From Bacillota bacterium (GTDB taxonomy: Bacteria > Bacillota > Clostridia > Oscillospirales > Acutalibacteraceae): a stretch of DNA of 13,449 bases. The stretch covers positions 1 through 13,449 of the forward strand of contig JAEZFF010000111.1 of assembly GCA_023417635.1 (NCBI GenBank), read 5' to 3'. Below, piece by piece: positions 11,869-13,449 of this stretch. The translations under genes were made by a program, and so were the position numbers. The notes beneath the pieces were generated by a model. It ran no database searches. It saw only the letters and a program-made list of their open reading frames with translations, and was not told the DNA's origin. Within the stretch, counting starts at the first letter, position 1. Each line of letters opens with the position of its first letter.

Positions 11869-13158
11869 TTACTGGTTAAAGCACTGGAAGCCGGGGAATC
11901 TTGCTGCAGTTTTCAGCTCTTTTTCAATATGAAGCAGGCGGTTGTATTTTGCAACACGCTCACTGCGGCTTGGGGCGCCGGTCTTAATTTGCCCTGCGTT
12001 CAGCGCTACGGCAAGGTCTGCAATGGTGGTGTCTTCCGTTTCGCCGGAGCGGTGGGAGATTACTGCAGTGTATCCTGCGCGTTTTGCCATGCGGATGGCG
12101 CTGATGGTTTCGGTCAGTGTGCCGATTTGGTTTAGCTTAATGAGGATGGAGTTTCCGCATCCCATGGAGATGCCGCGCTCCAGCCTGCCGGTGTTTGTTA
12201 CAAAAAGGTCATCGCCGACAAGCTGAATTTTTTTGCCGAGTTTTTCGGTGATTTTAGCCCAGCCCTGCCAATCCTCTTCGCCCAGAGGATCTTCCAGCGA
12301 ACGGATGGGGTATTTTGAAACGAGGTTTTTCCAGTAAGAAATCAGCTCATCAGTAGAATAGTGTGTTTTGCGTTTCGGAAGGGTGTAGCCATCCGGGCCG
12401 GCCCATTCACTGGCGGCGGCGTCTATGGCAAGGACAAAGTCGGTTCCCGGTTTATAGCCGGCCTGCTTTACGGCCTCCAGAATCAGCTCGATGGCTTCCT
12501 CATCGCTGTTTAAGCTTGGGGCATACCCGCCTTCATCGCCTACGGCGGTAGAAAGGCCGCGGCCTTTCAGAATTTCGGCAAGTTTGTGAAAAACTTCAGC
12601 GCAGCGGCGCAGGGCTTCCGAAAAACTTGGCGCGCCGGCAGGCATAATCAGGAATTCCTGAATATCGATATTATTTGCCGCGTGTGCGCCGCCATTCAGG
12701 ATGTTCATCATCGGGACGGGGAGCGTGTCTGCACTGACTCCGCCAATGAAGCGGTAAAGTGGAAGGCCAAGCGCGTTTGCACCGGCCTTTGCAGCCGCCA
12801 GAGAAACGGCAAGCACAGCGTTTGCGCCGAAGTGGGATTTGTCTTTCGTACCGTCTGCGACAAGCATGGTTTTATCCACAGTGGCTGAGTCGGTTGCGTC
12901 AAGGCCAACAACGGCTTCACTGATGCCTTCTTTCAGGTTGGCGACTGCTTTTGTTACGCCTTTGCCGCCGTAGCGGGATTTGTCGCCGTCGCGCAGTTCG
13001 TGTGCCTCATATGTGCCAGTTGATGCGCCACTCGGCACAGCGGCGGTTCCGGTGACTCCGTTTGCCAGCGTAACGGTGGCTTCGACGGTCGGGTTCCCGC
13101 GGGAATCCAGAATCTCCATACCATCTACGCTGGTAATTTTATAATTGTTTTCTGTCAT
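11869..13158 (-). CDS. eno: Enolase (phosphopyruvate hydratase)
   Basis: A 429-residue glycolytic enzyme that interconverts 2-phosphoglycerate and phosphoenolpyruvate with Mg2+. Conserved segments in order: ILDSRGNPTVE, VPSGASTGTYEA (active-site loop), FGANAVLAVSLA, LNGGAHAANNIDIQEFLIMP, VGDEGGYAP, AIDAAASE and LEDPLGEEDW (metal ligands), LVGDDLFVTN, LIKLNQIGT (catalytic lysine), SHRSGETED and IKTGAPSRSERVAKYN. The length equals the usual 430 or so. The start chosen is the ATG at 13156-13158, nine bases after AAAGG. A TTG three codons upstream would sit directly on the ribosome site and was rejected. The gene stands alone on its strand here, without gap, pgk, tpiA or gpmI beside it. Confidence 0.98.
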   Translation of the reverse strand: MTENNYKITSVDGMEILDSRGNPTVEATVTLANGVTGTAAVPSGASTGTYEAHELRDGDKSRYGGKGVTKAVANLKEGISEAVVGLDATDSATVDKTMLVADGTKDKSHFGANAVLAVSLAAAKAGANALGLPLYRFIGGVSADTLPVPMMNILNGGAHAANNIDIQEFLIMPAGAPSFSEALRRCAEVFHKLAEILKGRGLSTAVGDEGGYAPSLNSDEEAIELILEAVKQAGYKPGTDFVLAIDAAASEWAGPDGYTLPKRKTHYSTDELISYWKNLVSKYPIRSLEDPLGEEDWQGWAKITEKLGKKIQLVGDDLFVTNTGRLERGISMGCGNSILIKLNQIGTLTETISAIRMAKRAGYTAVISHRSGETEDTTIADLAVALNAGQIKTGAPSRSERVAKYNRLLHIEKELKTAARFPGFQCFNQ

Positions 13159-13192
13159 TTTAATCAATCCTTTCTATCTATGCCATTTGGTT

Positions 13193-13198
13193 AGTATA
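13193..13198 (-). promoter_or_regulatory. Possible -10 box of enolase
   Basis: TATACT on the minus strand lies about 35 bases before the enolase ATG. No good -35 is found at 16-18 bp, so the call is weak. The rest of 13159-13449 is AT-rich with no reading frame I can support. It holds an imperfect direct repeat (starting at 13286 and 13381) and an inverted repeat AATTGAT/ATCAATT (13415-13421 with 13428-13434). Confidence 0.3.
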
Positions 13199-13449
13199 AG
13201 CAAACCTACTATGAAAAATATACCATATTTAGTATGTGAAATGTTAAACAGATTATGAACTGGTTTCTCGACCTTTTGAAAAAGGCCTGATGAAAACTTT
13301 GAAAAATTCTGAAAAGAAAATTAAGATTTGCTATTTCAATCTAAACTCAATGCAACTGTGTTAATCAGCCAAGAAAACCGCCTAATAAAAACTTTACAGA
13401 ATCTCTCAAAGAAAAATTGATTGTATGATCAATTCTGCGGCTTCCATTC

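Noticed and set aside
13159..13167. TTG start for enolase three codons upstream of the ATG
   Set aside because: It lies almost on the AAAGG ribosome site; the ATG at 13158 has normal spacing and gives the usual protein length.
13272..13285. CCTTTT/AAAAGG hairpin upstream of enolase as a terminator
   Set aside because: The stem is short and AT-rich and no T-run follows on either strand.
1..13449. CRISPR arrays, IS elements, phage or defence genes
   Set aside because: I looked for spaced repeats, transposase motifs and integrase-like frames and found none; the only regular repeat is the short ladder at 3799-3833.

Overview
This window looks like chromosome of an anaerobic, endospore-forming member of the Bacillota, class Clostridia, probably near the Oscillospiraceae/Ruminococcaceae. 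The reasons are a SpoIIID sporulation regulator, AGGAGG-type ribosome sites, a group-I ECF vitamin-type transporter, a phasin-like/UbiB gene pair and protein sequences that read as clostridial. No rRNA, tRNA, IS element, phage gene or CRISPR array was seen. The family assignments come from recognised motifs and not from database searches.

Layout, left to right. (1) 1-584, minus: the first 194 codons of peptide chain release factor 3, with its own promoter at 643-671. (2) 702-6021, minus: a compact seven-gene unit reading Crp/Fnr-type regulator, nucleoside phosphorylase, ECF S component, [terminator plus a 10-bp-period repeat], EcfT, EcfA1, EcfA2, nicotinamidase-type cysteine hydrolase, then a strong terminator. 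(3) 6325-6670, plus: spoIIID behind a good sigma-E-like promoter. (4) 6667-8676, plus: a phasin-like small protein overlapping a UbiB/ABC1-family kinase-like protein. (5) 8685-9146, minus: an Lrp/AsnC regulator with a hairpin terminator or attenuator in its leader. (6) About 9455-9810, plus: a structured RNA of about 355 nt ending in a textbook terminator, of a class I cannot name with certainty. (7) 10075-11796, plus: a methyl-accepting chemotaxis protein. (8) 11869-13158, minus: enolase, convergent with the chemotaxis gene and sharing a bidirectional terminator. (9) 13159-13449: AT-rich, with no gene seen.

The most interesting unit is region 2. A dedicated ECF importer sits between a nucleoside phosphorylase and a protein with the complete nicotinamidase catalytic and metal residues. 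Together they could import a nucleoside, split it by phosphorolysis and deamidate the freed base. Nicotinamide riboside is the substrate that would make every gene fit: nicotinamide riboside gives nicotinamide plus ribose-1-phosphate, and nicotinamide then gives nicotinate for NAD synthesis. That is inference; a plain uridine or purine nucleoside importer is the main alternative. Two regulatory oddities support separate control of the two halves: an internal terminator after the S-component gene, and four (T/G)CACA motifs spaced exactly 10 bp apart just before ecfT. The second item worth following is the structured RNA of region 6, which also holds a 57-codon reading frame behind a perfect AGGAGG.
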